Source: Macrostomum hystrix (lineage: Eukaryota > Platyhelminthes > Macrostomidae). Taken from it: a DNA stretch of 64,000 nucleotides. The stretch is from the NCBI GenBank assembly GCA_950097015.1, contig CATNEN010000041.1, positions 3,498,501-3,562,500 on the forward strand, written 5' to 3'. Under the pieces are notes generated by a model. The model was not told where the DNA came from, searched no databases, and saw only the letters and a program-made list of their open reading frames with translations. A program made the position numbers and the translations under genes. Shown in pieces: positions 48,661-59,731 of the stretch (position 1 is the stretch's first letter; each line of letters starts with the position of its first letter).

Positions 48661-49891
48661 GCTAAAGGGGGAATAATTAGCTAATTATAGATATTTAATT
48701 GGTTGCTTCATGGCTATAGTGGGGGTAATCTCAAACCCGAAGGCGTTTTGAAGGATTTTTTAAAAACTAATAAATGATCGTTTTTTTCTAGCACAATAGA
48801 AACTTTATATTTTTAATATAGAAACGATTGTATAACTAGGGATATTTATAACTTAAATACAATAGTTTTACTGTATGAAAATTGTAAAAATCAGCAGTAG
48901 GTGTATTTATTTTTAAACTATAGTTTGTGAATTAGGTTTTCTAAAACCGTATTCATTATCTTGACTGCAAACACATTTATTTACATATTATTATTCTAAA
49001 ATATGTTAGGTTTTATAAAATAGTGAATTGAAGAGCTCTGTAATAGATTTTCAAGCAGTTAAACACATTTTCCGCTTGAATAATCAATAATGATTAAGAA
49101 AATTCTCAGCAAGCAAAAGAAAAAACTATGAATATGTCTGACTATATAAAACAGATGCCGACTGGGTACACAAGTGAATATTATGAAGAAAGCAATTATT
49201 CATTGATTCTTAGAAAACAATCAATAAAAATATGTGAAATTTTAAACCAGTAACTATCGAAAGCAGCGCATATTACTGCACTCTATGCTTACCAAATTAA
49301 TTCTTACAACATTGTTAGTAAATTGAGAAAGTAAAAAGAAGAAACTTTTGATCAAAGCTACCACTGTATAACAAAAACTATAGGACATGCAACATCACTT
49401 GGAGTAATATACACACAGTTTGGCACTACGGGCGATATGGCTTCACTTAATAATGACAACGTCAAAAAAAACAGCTGACTGTTGTGTCAGTACTCGCAAA
49501 CCAATTTTGTATCCAGCAGTCTATTAATAATGAAGATGGCCTTTAGGGTAAGACTTATTGATCGGTTCTGATCACCTATCTGCCGTATGCAGTACTGATT
49601 TTGGAGGTGCGTTCTCACAAACTATATGGTATTAACTCCTTCAGACTGTCACCGAAGACATGAATCAATGTTGAATCAAAAAAAATATGTTGTGGCTTTG
49701 TCTCCCTTGAATAGCAGTTTGAAGGTGCGTAAATGGAATCTAAATGAGCAATTAAAACCTGAACTTCCATCAATAATTGTGTGTAGAACAGAATGTACCA
49801 AAAATGAACGTGTTCGGGGACTTTAGCTTAGCTCTTACTACAAAAAATCCTAACTTTAGTTATTAAATTGCACATGAAAATAATTAATACT
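48661..49891. other. AT-rich intergenic region
   Basis: No gene recognised. A 66-codon plus-strand frame at 49626-49826 has no recognisable domain. Confidence 0.45.
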
Positions 49892-52800
49892 TTAGAGCTC
49901 ATGATTATCTTCAATTCCTGCTGTAGTCACCTTGTAACAACAGGAAGGGTCGCAGTAAAAGTTGTCGGGCAGGTCCTTTTGAATACGAAACCCTGCGCAT
50001 TGCCAATGCAGCCATTGATTGCAGCCATCGCACTGAATCCATTGGACTTTTCTTCCTGTTGGTTTAATACAGTCTTTGAATGCGCAAGACTCTAACTCAA
50101 CCGATGCGATGGCTTTTTTGGATGTTGCCAAAGGAATCCAATTTTTTGCCTCGTGACAGCTGCAATCCGCAACAGCAGTGGTACATAAACAGGACAGATG
50201 CCTGTAGGTGATTTCAGCACCTACTCTGCAAACCTCATGCGTTTTCATCATGCCAGGCATGTCCGATATTTTTTTGGACTCAAGCTGTGTGGCATAAACG
50301 TCGATCTCTGCAGATGTAACGATAAACAGTTGCATCTTCAACTTCTCACCCGAGTTAGCCGCCTTAATAACTGTCTCCACTGAATCAACGTCACTTTCAG
50401 CTGCAACAACATCGTCGCATCGCCGCTTCAATGCTGCACCAACACCATCAGCGGCACTCTTTCCATGACCGGCTTCAGAGAAAATCCAACGCCAGTGGTG
50501 GATCCCACGCCTCCTTAACAAGTCGTTTACCAGAAACATATAGTACCCTTGTTGCGGTACTGACTTGTTGGTGAATCGGAAATTATTGTAACGCGTCTCA
50601 CTATTTGATCCTGAGTATTGAGGTCATAAAAAGTTATTGCCTTGTCGAGATGAGCAGCCACAGCGGGCGAAGTCTTCCTGATGTCTGTCGAGAGCGAGGC
50701 GAATGCCTGCGGTTCCTTGCCAGACAGGTAGGCAATGCCTTGGTGGATTACGATGTCTACATTTCCTCCGTAATAAGCCGACTGAACGCTGCAGGTGTGT
50801 GTCTTGGAAGCATAATTTTCTGAGTAATCTACATGCAGCACAAGATGTCCAGGCTGCAACGTCGATCTTACATGACGAATGGCTTGAGATTGATGACGGA
50901 AACGCCTGAAATGGGCGCCGTATCTGCATAGGTCTATAAGCAGCTTGTCTACCGCAGCGTTGTTACAAGGACCACTGTAGTATAACAGGACGGGAAACTC
51001 AAAGATCGTGTAAATTTTTAGAAGGCCGATTTCCTGGAAAAAATACACTGCGGAGATAGGAAAAAGTCATTTTTTCAGCACATAATCAACTATTGCTTTT
51101 GATCTGGAGCAAATACAAATCCGATTATATTAGTACAGCATGCCCAACATTAAGCTCCATTGTTTTTATATAGCTTTCTTTATAAAAGTCTTATTTTCAC
51201 ATATATATATTATATAATAGTGTCTTGAATCTATATAGACTATGGACTAGCAAATTTAATGGCTCAAAATATGATAGCTAAATATTCTTAATTTGGCATA
51301 AATTGTTTGAATTAACAAATAAGCTAAATATTGGCAAAGTTTGGCAAAACTAACAGCCAAAAAAATTAATTAACTTACTTGGTTGCATTAAAATCTTGAA
51401 ATTTGGAAATTTGTTGTACCTTTATAGCTATATAGTTGCCACTGTTATAGTAATTAATTTTGTTTGGCTGTTAGTTTTGCCAAACTATTTAGCCAATTTG
51501 TTAATTCAAACAATTTATGCCAAATTAAGAATATTTAGCTATCATATTTTGAGCCATTAAATTTGCTAGTCTATAGTCTATATAGATTCAAGACACTATT
51601 ATATAATATATATATGTGAAAATAAGACTTTTATAAAGAAAGCTATATAAAAACAATGGAGCTTAATGTTGGGCATGCTGTACTAATATAATCGGATTTG
51701 TACTTGCTCCAGATCAAAAGCAATAGTTGATTATGTGCTGAAAAAATGACTTTTTCCTATCTCCGCAGTGTATTTTTTCCAGGAAATCGGCCTTCTAAAA
51801 ATTTACACGATCTTTGAGTTTCCCGTCCTGTTATACTACAGTGGTCCTTGCGTTGTTATCCAAGGTCTCAGAAATAAGGCCTGTTGTCACTGTTCCTCTG
51901 GCGGGCAAGGTCACCAGTCCCCATTTCTGAAACGTCACCTGCGGCTTGCTAATCATGACTTTTAAAGGTGTTTTGTACTTACAGGCGACGCACTGCCGCT
52001 GGAGGCAGACATCCTGCTCAGTTCCGCTGCACATGATGCTGCGAAGTAGCACGTGTTTGTCTGTGGAACTAACGGCTCGCACCGCAAACATGCCTTTAAT
52101 AAACAGGTCCAGATTAGCACACTGTTGACAAAGACACTGCTCTCGGTCTGTTAGTCTTGGCTTGACGACGTGCCAAGGTTTCAAACGATAAAAGGAAGCG
52201 CGGCTGACCTTTAACAGAGGATTCTCTGCAAGGAACCTAATGCGCAATATCTCAAGGGAGCGGTATAGAAGAAACCGCTTCTGTCGACGCTCTTTGTTGC
52301 GCGTCAAGTTCTCATTGCGTCCGGCGGTAGCTCTTGAGACTGTATCTTGACAGTAAAATTCCTCTACAGCCTTCCGTGTTACGCTAATGGTTTGCGGTAG
52401 CACCGGGTTCCGCAGCTCTCTCCAGCGATATTTTAACAGCCGCATGACTCTCAATCGCAAACTATCAGTTGCTGTGCGGCATGCCTGCTTCACAAGCTTG
52501 CGTACGACATTCTTTCGTTTAGCCAAGACAACAGTTCGAACGATATGCTTCAACGCCATAATTTTGTTTTTTGTCTTCGCTACAAAGTAGGTGGCAGCTT
52601 TCTCGACTGACTTACGGCGCTTGTCTGATCGGAGCTTTTGTCGTGTCACTGTCAGCATCTTGTCTTCTAGTGCCTCGACTTTCCGAACCAGCTTTGACCG
52701 CTCGCGCAATCTGGCAGCAGTTCTTCTTGGAGATTCCACACTCTGGTCTCCAGAGTCAGATTTTTTTGCTGTCCTAAATTTAGTTTGCTCACTCAGACGT

Positions 52801-53000
52801 TTTCGACGCAGCCTACGAAGCCGGCTTTCTCTGTCTCTCCAGTCTTGTGTGATAGACGCTTTGCTTATAGCATACGCTCCTTTGCTTTGTTTTGCTCTTT
52901 TTGCCACAAAGCCATCAGAATCTTCCATCGCTTTCCTTGCCAGGTACTGCTGCCATTGCTCACGCTTTTTTATTCTCTTTGCATATACCTTGGAGACCAT
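49892..53000 (-). pseudogene. Broken gene for an unrecognised transposase-like protein with a PHD-like finger
   Basis: Three minus-strand pieces. N-part, 53000-51859: very Lys/Arg-rich, with coiled-coil character, then EEFYCQDTVSR, NPLLKVSRASFYRLKPWHV and a Cys-rich DREQCLCQQCANLDLF. Middle part, 50965 to about 50550: LVLHVDYSENYASKTHTCS, QSAYYGGNVDIVIHQG and VTIISDSPTSQYRNK. Last part in another frame, 50539-49892: IFSEAGHGKSAADGVGAALK, ending in a PHD-like finger (WIQCDGCNQWLHWQCAGF...CDPSC). The order Asp (HVDYSEN), Asp (ISDSP), Glu (SEAGHGK) resembles a DDE nuclease, but I do not recognise the family. An 885-bp transposon sits between the N and middle parts and a 1-nt shift lies near 50545, so the gene is not functional as it stands. 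Confidence 0.7.
50966..51850. mobile_element. Foldback transposon: inverted repeats of about 390 bp
   Basis: The left arm (50966 to about 51360) and right arm (about 51455 to 51850) are near-perfect reverse complements with only a few mismatches, around a loop of about 95 bp. Ends are CAAGGACCACTGTAGTATAA and its complement. The flanking 8-mers cgttgtta (50958-50965 and 51851-51858) are identical target duplications. Excising the element plus one 8-mer rejoins the host reading frame (...LDNNA-AVDKLL...). The 8-bp duplication fits hAT or P-like transposases. It encodes no transposase and must be mobilised in trans. Confidence 0.93.
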
Positions 53001-55231
53001 GCTGATATAATCTACAATGTGAAAACGATCATTTCAAGTTCTTTCAGTACAGAAATTTAGTTGATATGAGAGAATACCACAAAAATTCTTCCACTGATAG
53101 AATCGCTTATACATATGCGCAAAAAGTTTACAAGTCTAAAGGTCGAACAAAGTGAGACCTGAAAGATTATATCTACTCGTTAAATGTTAATTGTTTGTAA
53201 ATTAAATGCGTAATTTCATTAAGTAATTGTATATTGTATTTTTTTAAATAAATACGTTGATTTAAAAGCGACATAACTAAATAAATTAGAGATGATAAAT
53301 TATAGAAACAATATATTTTAATAGCCATTAAATTTAGATTGATATGGCTGGTGCTTTACTCAGTTGTGCCCAAAGTACTTAATGGTTATTGGTTAAAGGT
53401 TAGCATCTTTCATAAACAATATTTCTCATTAATTTTTTTTTCTTTATACAATAAAGTTAAAATAAACTTAAATTTCGCTGTCTGTTATGTGTTCTTTATA
53501 AATGTATAGAAAACTGTATGTTAAAATGTAGCTTGTTTTAGACTATTTTTACGCGAAAAATTTACAAGTAATATTATTGCGTTACAAATAGCAGAAGTAT
53601 CATCATTCCGTTGGTCTCTACCATGCTTTCATTTTCAATTTTTTCCTTTTGAAATATTCATACCGCTTTTTCTGCCTGCACACGACATCGTTGTGGTCAT
53701 AAAAAGTCATCTGATACATAAGGAACAAACATTGGTTAAAAACAGAGGGCGCAAATGAAAAGTAGAATGAAATAAAATCTTCGAGACGTTTTTTTGCGCA
53801 TTTTGGACTATAATAGCTTGACTTTTTTAGCCAGATATATTTATTATGCTTTACTGCTTAGGACACTCAACTGTACAACTATGCTATAAAGTTTACAAGA
53901 ATTGTCCATTAAAAGTTTTAAAAAATCTGCTTTGTATTGCCATAATAAATTTTTAAAATAATTTACTTTATACATTGACGCAATACTTGACAATAAATGA
54001 CTCTTTCTGTACAGAGAAACAAGTTGCTTTCAACGTGACCCTAGGGTGTGCCAACGATATCTCCGAATAATTTAAATTTTTATTTTGACTTCTTGTTGTT
54101 ATTCAACAATAAAATATTGTATGTTGTGCTAAAATTCGAAAATATCATAGCAAAGCATTTTTTGCATGAATTCAGACTTGTTATGTGCACTCACATCATT
54201 ACACTTAGTAAGTAAATACAATAATTTTTGTTTTATTATGTTGCCATTTAAATTGAGATTGACCCAGTTGGCTTTCTGCTATGGGTGGCATTGTTTGCCT
54301 GTTGCTGCATTATGTTTCTACTAAAAGAGGATGTTAATTGCCTGCTAATGGGGGTCATTTGTTCTCTACTAAAAAGGAAACTGTTCTCAGCTATTTGGGG
54401 ACATATTTGCTATATGGCAAAGATTTATTCGTAGCCTAGGGATATTGCTAGCCTTATATTCTGGCTGGGGAAGACACTTCTGTCTGCTTATTGTTGCTGA
54501 ATTTCAAATTATCTAAACTGAGAGTACTCACAGAAATTGAATACCTGCTTAAGGGAGCATTGGTTCTCTACTAAAAATTTATAGCATTCTCTTCTATGCC
54601 TTCTAAATTGGATGCCTACTGGAGAGAAACTAAGAAATAAATGACTGCTAAGAGGACATTGTTTTCTGCTAAATAGGGTCATAGGCCCCTAGGTTACCTG
54701 CTAAAGGGTGTCATTAGTTCTCTGAAAAATGGCACCTCAGTGGTGACCCTCGTGACTCACAGAGCCTCCATAGGTACCTTGTCCTGTCTAGGGGAATAAT
54801 TGCGACGTGACCTCTACATTGTTGCTGGTCACTGTCTGAGTATTGAAATCATCCTATGTCCTGTAACAACCACTGTCCCTCAAGCAGCAACCAATGCCTC
54901 TCCTTTAGCAAAAACAGTGTCCTCCATTTAGCAGAGAATATTGCAGATAAAATATACCCCCTTTAGTAGAGTTTGCCCCCATTTAGCAAAGAACCACAGT
55001 GCCTAGCCAGCCTAAAAATTCCACCGAGCAAGCCTTTAAATACCCCTAACCTTTTAATACTCTCTAATCGGAGGGTTGAGAAATCAGCTATTTAAAATAT
55101 TATATGATTTTAAGTCAGTGCCCATCTTTCAAAGAAATTAACTACTACTATTCACAGAAACAGCCTAAAATAGCACAGCCTATGTCTATTGCCTCAAAAT
55201 TTTCACACAATGTACTGTAATAATGTACTTC
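53001..55231. other. AT-rich intergenic region
   Basis: No gene recognised. From about 54290 to 54990 there are many loose copies of gttctctactaaaaggg/ctgctaaagggggtcatt, similar to 47550-47720, probably an old dispersed or tandem repeat. Confidence 0.45.
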
Positions 55232-56595
55232 GGGTGTCCGGAAAGTCATGAGAAAATGTTATTCTAACTACTTAGACACAAGCTATTGACAAGATACTGT
55301 ACCATTCTAACACTTGACTTAATATATGTCTATGGCTGAAAGAGCTAGATTCTAGCTTCAAATTTGGGGGTAAGGCTGATGGTTATAACTTAGAAGTCTA
55401 GGCCACTGCAACGCAGAGGCAAAGCAAGCATCTATCGTTACTTTTTTCTTCATTGATCCTTGCTGCTGCTTTGAGATGGACGAGTTTCAAGCTTATGCTT
55501 ATACCAGGTATAAGCTTGGTATATGTGCTCCTGATTGCCATGGAGAACTGCTGAAAGTGCATGGAGATGTGGCGCCTGGTCTGTCGTCAGTGTACCGATG
55601 GTACACAAGGTTCCGTGACGAGTCGTACCCACTGGCCCAAGCTGCCCGTACTGGCCGGCCGAGATCGACGAGAACACCAGAGCTGATCGAGACCTGCAGA
55701 AATCTCGTGAAAGAAGACCCAAAAGTGAGTGTCAGAGATCTTGCTGACTTCATGGAGGTTGGGAAATCAACAGTGCATGAAATATTGACTGAAGACCTGC
55801 AACTTCGCAATGTGTCTGCCGTGTGGGTCCCGCATGTTCTCTCCGAAGAGAACAAGGTTGCTCGCGTCAATTGTGCCAAGCAAATACGTCGGATTTTTCA
55901 TACCGAGGGCATGACCAGCTTCTGCAACAAGTACGTGGTGGAGGACGAGGCGTGGGTGTACCTTAAAAACACTGGTACACGGCAGAACAACCGGTGCTGG
56001 CTGGGTCAAGGCGACCATCGACCTCAAGTTGTGAGACACTCAGTCGGGGACCCAAAGACAATGCTGGTAGTCGCTTTCACCCCAAGCAAGAGATTCTCTA
56101 TCATGTCAACGGCGCCAAAGCAGACTGTTGATGCCAATCGCATCGTTGAATTCGTTCGACACACAGGTGACCTATGGCGGAGCCTCAGATCACAGCCAAT
56201 TCATTTGTCCGAAGTCTTGTGGCAGTGGGACAACGCACGACCTCATGTGGCCCAGCCTGTGCAGCAGTACATGGAGCCTCGTGGAGTTGAACTGCTTTTT
56301 CAGAGTCCCTATAGCCCTGATTTCAATTTATGCGACCGTTTTTTCTTCAATTGGCTGAAATCGGACTTCTCGAAGCGGGAGTTCAGCAGCCACGATGAGG
56401 TCCGCGAGGCCGCGTTGCAGTGGGCGAGGGGTCTGGATGCAAACTGCTTGAAACGCGAGGTTCTACGGCTCGTGGAGCACTGCCAAGCTGTGATTGACTT
56501 CAGGGGAAATTACATTACTGATTAGTAAAGTTTCACTGTTCTGCGCGTTTTCATAATTAACCTTTTGTAGTTTTCTCATGACTTTCCGGACACCC
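55232..56595 (+). mobile_element. Mariner transposon, copy 2
   Basis: Inverted repeats starting gggtgtccggaaagtcatga at 55232 and ending at 56595 flank one full transposase ORF. Nearly identical to copy 1, 45 kb away in the same orientation. Flanks share aataatgtact on both sides (55220-55228 region and 56600-56612), longer than the TA expected for mariner; the left flank already contains two acaatgtact-type motifs, so this may predate insertion. Confidence 0.92.
55476..56525 (+). CDS. Mariner transposase, copy 2 (349 aa, full length)
   Basis: Same family as copy 1, with the complete helix-turn-helix region (SSVYRWYTRFRDE). Catalytic residues lie in [21 protein letters not shown] and [13 protein letters not shown] (DD34D). 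It has Ala where copy 1 has Thr directly after the first catalytic Asp-Glu, and a handful of other substitutions. Full length and open, so it could still be active. Confidence 0.93.
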   Translation: MDEFQAYAYTRYKLGICAPDCHGELLKVHGDVAPGLSSVYRWYTRFRDESYPLAQAARTGRPRSTRTPELIETCRNLVKEDPKVSVRDLADFMEVGKSTVHEILTEDLQLRNVSAVWVPHVLSEENKVARVNCAKQIRRIFHTEGMTSFCNKYVVEDEAWVYLKNTGTRQNNRCWLGQGDHRPQVVRHSVGDPKTMLVVAFTPSKRFSIMSTAPKQTVDANRIVEFVRHTGDLWRSLRSQPIHLSEVLWQWDNARPHVAQPVQQYMEPRGVELLFQSPYSPDFNLCDRFFFNWLKSDFSKREFSSHDEVREAALQWARGLDANCLKREVLRLVEHCQAVIDFRGNYITD

Positions 56596-56789
56596 GGAAT
56601 AATAATGTACTGTATTAGTCAAGGCATTCAGCCTGTTGAGCACAGGCAGACAGACATAGATTAGTGATGTAGTATATGTGGAGGATGAATGGATATAGGT
56701 GGATGGTTGGAAGATTAGAGATTTAGTATAACAGATATTCACTTTAATCAACTATGGGTTATATACCATATACTTTTTTACAGCTCAAT

Positions 56790-57150
56790 AATAATAATAA
56801 TAATTGACACTAGACCCAAGGGCCAGTGCAGGTGTTGTGTCAAGCACACTAGCAGGTGGAGACTGCACACCTAATGTACTCCCTGGCTCTCTTGGATGCC
56901 AGTTGACAGCCACCTGTCAGCAATGAAATTTATTTTTTCCAAACATATCAGCAGCATCCAAATATTCCAAACCCCACTGAATTGCCTCACAGAACTGCTT
57001 TATTCCACTCATTTGCAGCTGAGTAGACTGTGTGCACATCTGGGCAAAGCAGCTTGCCAAAGGCTGCACGAATAGTTCTAGACTAGGTTGGGAGTCGAAC
57101 CCAGGACCATCTGATCTAGAGTCCGACACCTTACTGACTGCTATCCCCCC
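56790..57150 (-). mobile_element. tRNA-derived SINE with (ATT)n tail and perfect 11-bp target duplication
   Basis: On the minus strand the head reads GGGGGATAGCAGTCAGTAAG, GTGTCGGACTCTAGATCAGA, TGGTCCTGGGTTCGACTCCC. The A-box region and the B box GGTTCGACTCC are clear, as in a pol III tRNA promoter. A roughly 280-bp body follows, ending in (ATT)n at 56790-56803. The flanks tacagctcaat (56779-56789 and 57151-57161) are an exact target duplication. Confidence 0.88.
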
Positions 57151-57161
57151 TACAGCTCAAT

Positions 57162-57761
57162 GGCTTGCATTAGCAACTAATACTTTTTAATTAACTAAGC
57201 ATTAAACTATTTCTTGTTTTAATTCTACTTTTTAATTTGCGTTCTAATGTACAAGTGGGGTGGTACATGTCAAAAGGTAACGCAGGTGTCCCAAGATGAG
57301 CTCAGGACAGAAACCTGGCATAGAGCAAAACTCGTAGATCCTATCAAGCAAAAGCTTCTAGCTGATGCATTAGAGTATGTGCTTGACCATTAGGTCTACT
57401 AAGCATGTCTGCAACATTCATAAGAGCTATATTATTGTCAATGTTTATGTGAATCAATGTGCTTAATATGAAAATAAGCATGAGGTGAAGAAATGCATTT
57501 TTAATTAAAAATATGTGATTTCTTCTTTAATAATAGATATGTGCCCATATGACTGACACCTATCACAACAAAATACAAAATAAAACAATGCAAATATGGT
57601 ATTTTTCTCATTAGTGCTCAAAATGATACAATTAATTGTGTTACTCTGGTTGGTATATCTATGCAAATAAGGTACGGGTTGTTTAGTTTATTATAAATAT
57701 GTCATCTACTTAAGTGCTTAGTTTGTTATCAGTTTCACTATTTCCCACAGATTGCAGACAG
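57162..57761. other. Upstream region of the Wee1-like gene
   Basis: AT-rich. An acceptor at 57750 (tttcccacag|ATTGCAG) shows that the first coding exon is preceded by an intron, so a 5' UTR exon should lie upstream. Confidence 0.5.
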
Positions 57762-58786
57762 ATGGCACATCAGGCAGACTTGTCATTTGAGAACTGCTTA
57801 ATGGATACATCAGGCAGTGAGGACCGTGGCGAGCCTCCCTGTATGGCCCTTTTCCAGTCCAATGAGCCGGTCAAAGGCGCCTCAACTCCTCGCCAGGATC
57901 TAACAGAATACCTCAGCTCATCTTCGTGCTCCAATCCTGATCTGGATCTATCACCGAATCCGGGAGACCGAGCAGAATGTTGTGACTCAGGCTTAGCGCA
58001 CTCAGATGTTCCCCACCATCTTCAGGGCCAGCAACAGCAGTTGACTGCGGTGCATGAGCAGGAGCAGGAGTTTTTTGCCGCGGTCCAGATGGAGGAGGTG
58101 CTGTTTACGCGGCGTAAGGACCTTCAGCTGCTGCATACGGCACCCGCAAAGCTAACCTACGGCGGTGACGTTTGCCGAGTGTTGCGTTTCGACGACGACG
58201 TTGGGGAGGCGTCACCTAGTCCCGCGCAGCGACAGCCACCTCCGCCAATCACCCCTATGGAACAGTCAGCGTCCAGGACTCCCGAGATGCTACTCAGTAT
58301 GCGCAGCGAGCAGAGTCGCATGTACAGGAACTGCCACGCCATCCGCTGCCTTTCTGGTTCCAACATCAACCGGTGCACACCGGAGGGTAGGCAGAAGCTG
58401 GCCTTGACCCCCAGCCACGGGCCTCGCCTCATGGATGAGCGCCTGCTCAACTCTGACAGGCTCTATACAGAGTTTGACCTCACTGATGAGGAAAACACCA
58501 GGTCCGTTGCCAGTGGCTCTTTCGGCTTTGTGTTCACAGCCATCAATCGTCTTGACGGGCGGGTGTATTGTCTCAAGACTGCTCTGCCGACTAAGAGTCG
58601 CGACGGACCCAGCGCTTTTGCTCAAGCCAAAGAAGGCATCCAGGTACTTAAAATCTTCATTTATTGCAAGCCCATTGCATGTGGCCACTGAAGTTTATCT
58701 GAATAATCTATTTAGAGATAAATGCAAGGAAGTAGACTAGATAGAGACAAATAGATACATACTAACATACATATACATACTAAAGT

Positions 58787-58826
<40 letters not shown>

Positions 58827-59731
58827 TAGTATATATACATACTAAATATACATACTAAAGTAAGTTTCTTGCAGATGGGAAAGAAGCAAACTAAAGGGCC
58901 GAGGTAACAAGCGAACACAACGTTTCATATTAAAAATATGCCTATAGAATCATGCATAAATATATTCTATAGGAAGTATGGGCCATGGCGGGCCTGAGCG
59001 AACGTCACCCTAACATCGTGGAGTACTTCGGTTGCTGGGTTCAGTTTGACAGACTGTACATCCAGCTGGAGTTTTGCAACGGCCTGGCGCTTCACCAGTT
59101 TCTGACCATCTGGCACCGCCTCACTGACGAGCGACTTCTCCAGCTGGTCCGCGATATTGGCTCCGCGCTGTCCTTCATGCATTCCGAGGGTCTAGCGCAC
59201 CTTGACTGCAGCACTAGCAACATCCTCATAAAGGCGCCGCGGGCCAACCTGCCACCTTCGATGCCGCTTGCTGAGAGGCACAGCATCTTGACCCAGATGA
59301 TGCCGGACCTCCGCGAGCGTGTTCTGTTTAAGTTGGGCGACTTTGGCCACGCTAGAGACACCGCTGATCAGGAAAACCTTGAGGATGGCAACGGCCGCTA
59401 CATGCCTATGGACGCCTTAGACCTCAGCCAACACCCGGACCCCCGCCTGGTCGACAATTTCTCCTTTGGACTCTGTGTGTTCGAAGCTGCTGGTGGTCAC
59501 GTGCCCGAGTCCACTGACAGCCCCAGCGATGGGGAGGCTCGTCTGCGGTTGCTTGAGCGAGGCGAGGTGGAGCGGCCTCCTAATATGAACCTGCTGTTGT
59601 TCCAGTGTGTCACTGCACTGCTGCATCCGCAGCCTCTGCGGCGGCTCAGCCTGCGTCAGTTGCTGCACCGTCTGTGTCATGATCTTCTAGATTCACACTG
59701 CATGTCCTATTTAAGCTCAGAACCTATCTAA
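57762..59731 (+). CDS. Divergent Wee1-type protein kinase (546 aa, two coding exons)
   Basis: Exons 57762-58643 and 58973-59731 join in phase (CAG|GTACTT ... ctatag|GAA). The first 250 residues are low-complexity, Ser/Pro/Gln-rich and probably regulatory. The kinase domain has SVASGSFGFVF (P-loop), GRVYCLK (Lys272), EVWAMAGLSERHPNIVEYFG (the Wee1-type EVxAHAxLxxHPNIVRY segment), LYIQLEFCNG, HLDCSTSNILI (Asp372) and KLGDFGHARD (Asp417). GDFGHA in place of DFG-L is typical of Wee1/Myt1 kinases, which phosphorylate the inhibitory Tyr/Thr of CDKs. Oddities: the Lys two residues after the HxD Asp is Ser, the first P-loop Gly is Ala, and there is no EGD(S/C)RY match beyond DGNGRYMPMD. Activity may be reduced. 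The start ATG lies 11 nt after the acceptor. Confidence 0.82.
58644..58972 (+). other. Intron of the Wee1-like gene
   Basis: 329 bp with GTACTT donor and ctatag acceptor. It contains a (AT)n microsatellite at 58791-58836 and catac/tacat repeats. Confidence 0.8.

Noticed and set aside
51768-51965. Plus-strand ORF with the same N-terminal 28 residues as the minus ORF at 51048
   Set aside because: Both arise from the arms of the foldback element; the shared peptide is palindrome sequence, not a duplicated gene.
57075-57150. Functional tRNA gene on the minus strand
   Set aside because: The B box is good but the acceptor and anticodon stems do not pair, and it is the head of a SINE with a tail and target duplication.
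58290-58688. 132-codon minus ORF opposite Wee1-like exon 1
   Set aside because: Shadow of the real coding exon; no support of its own.
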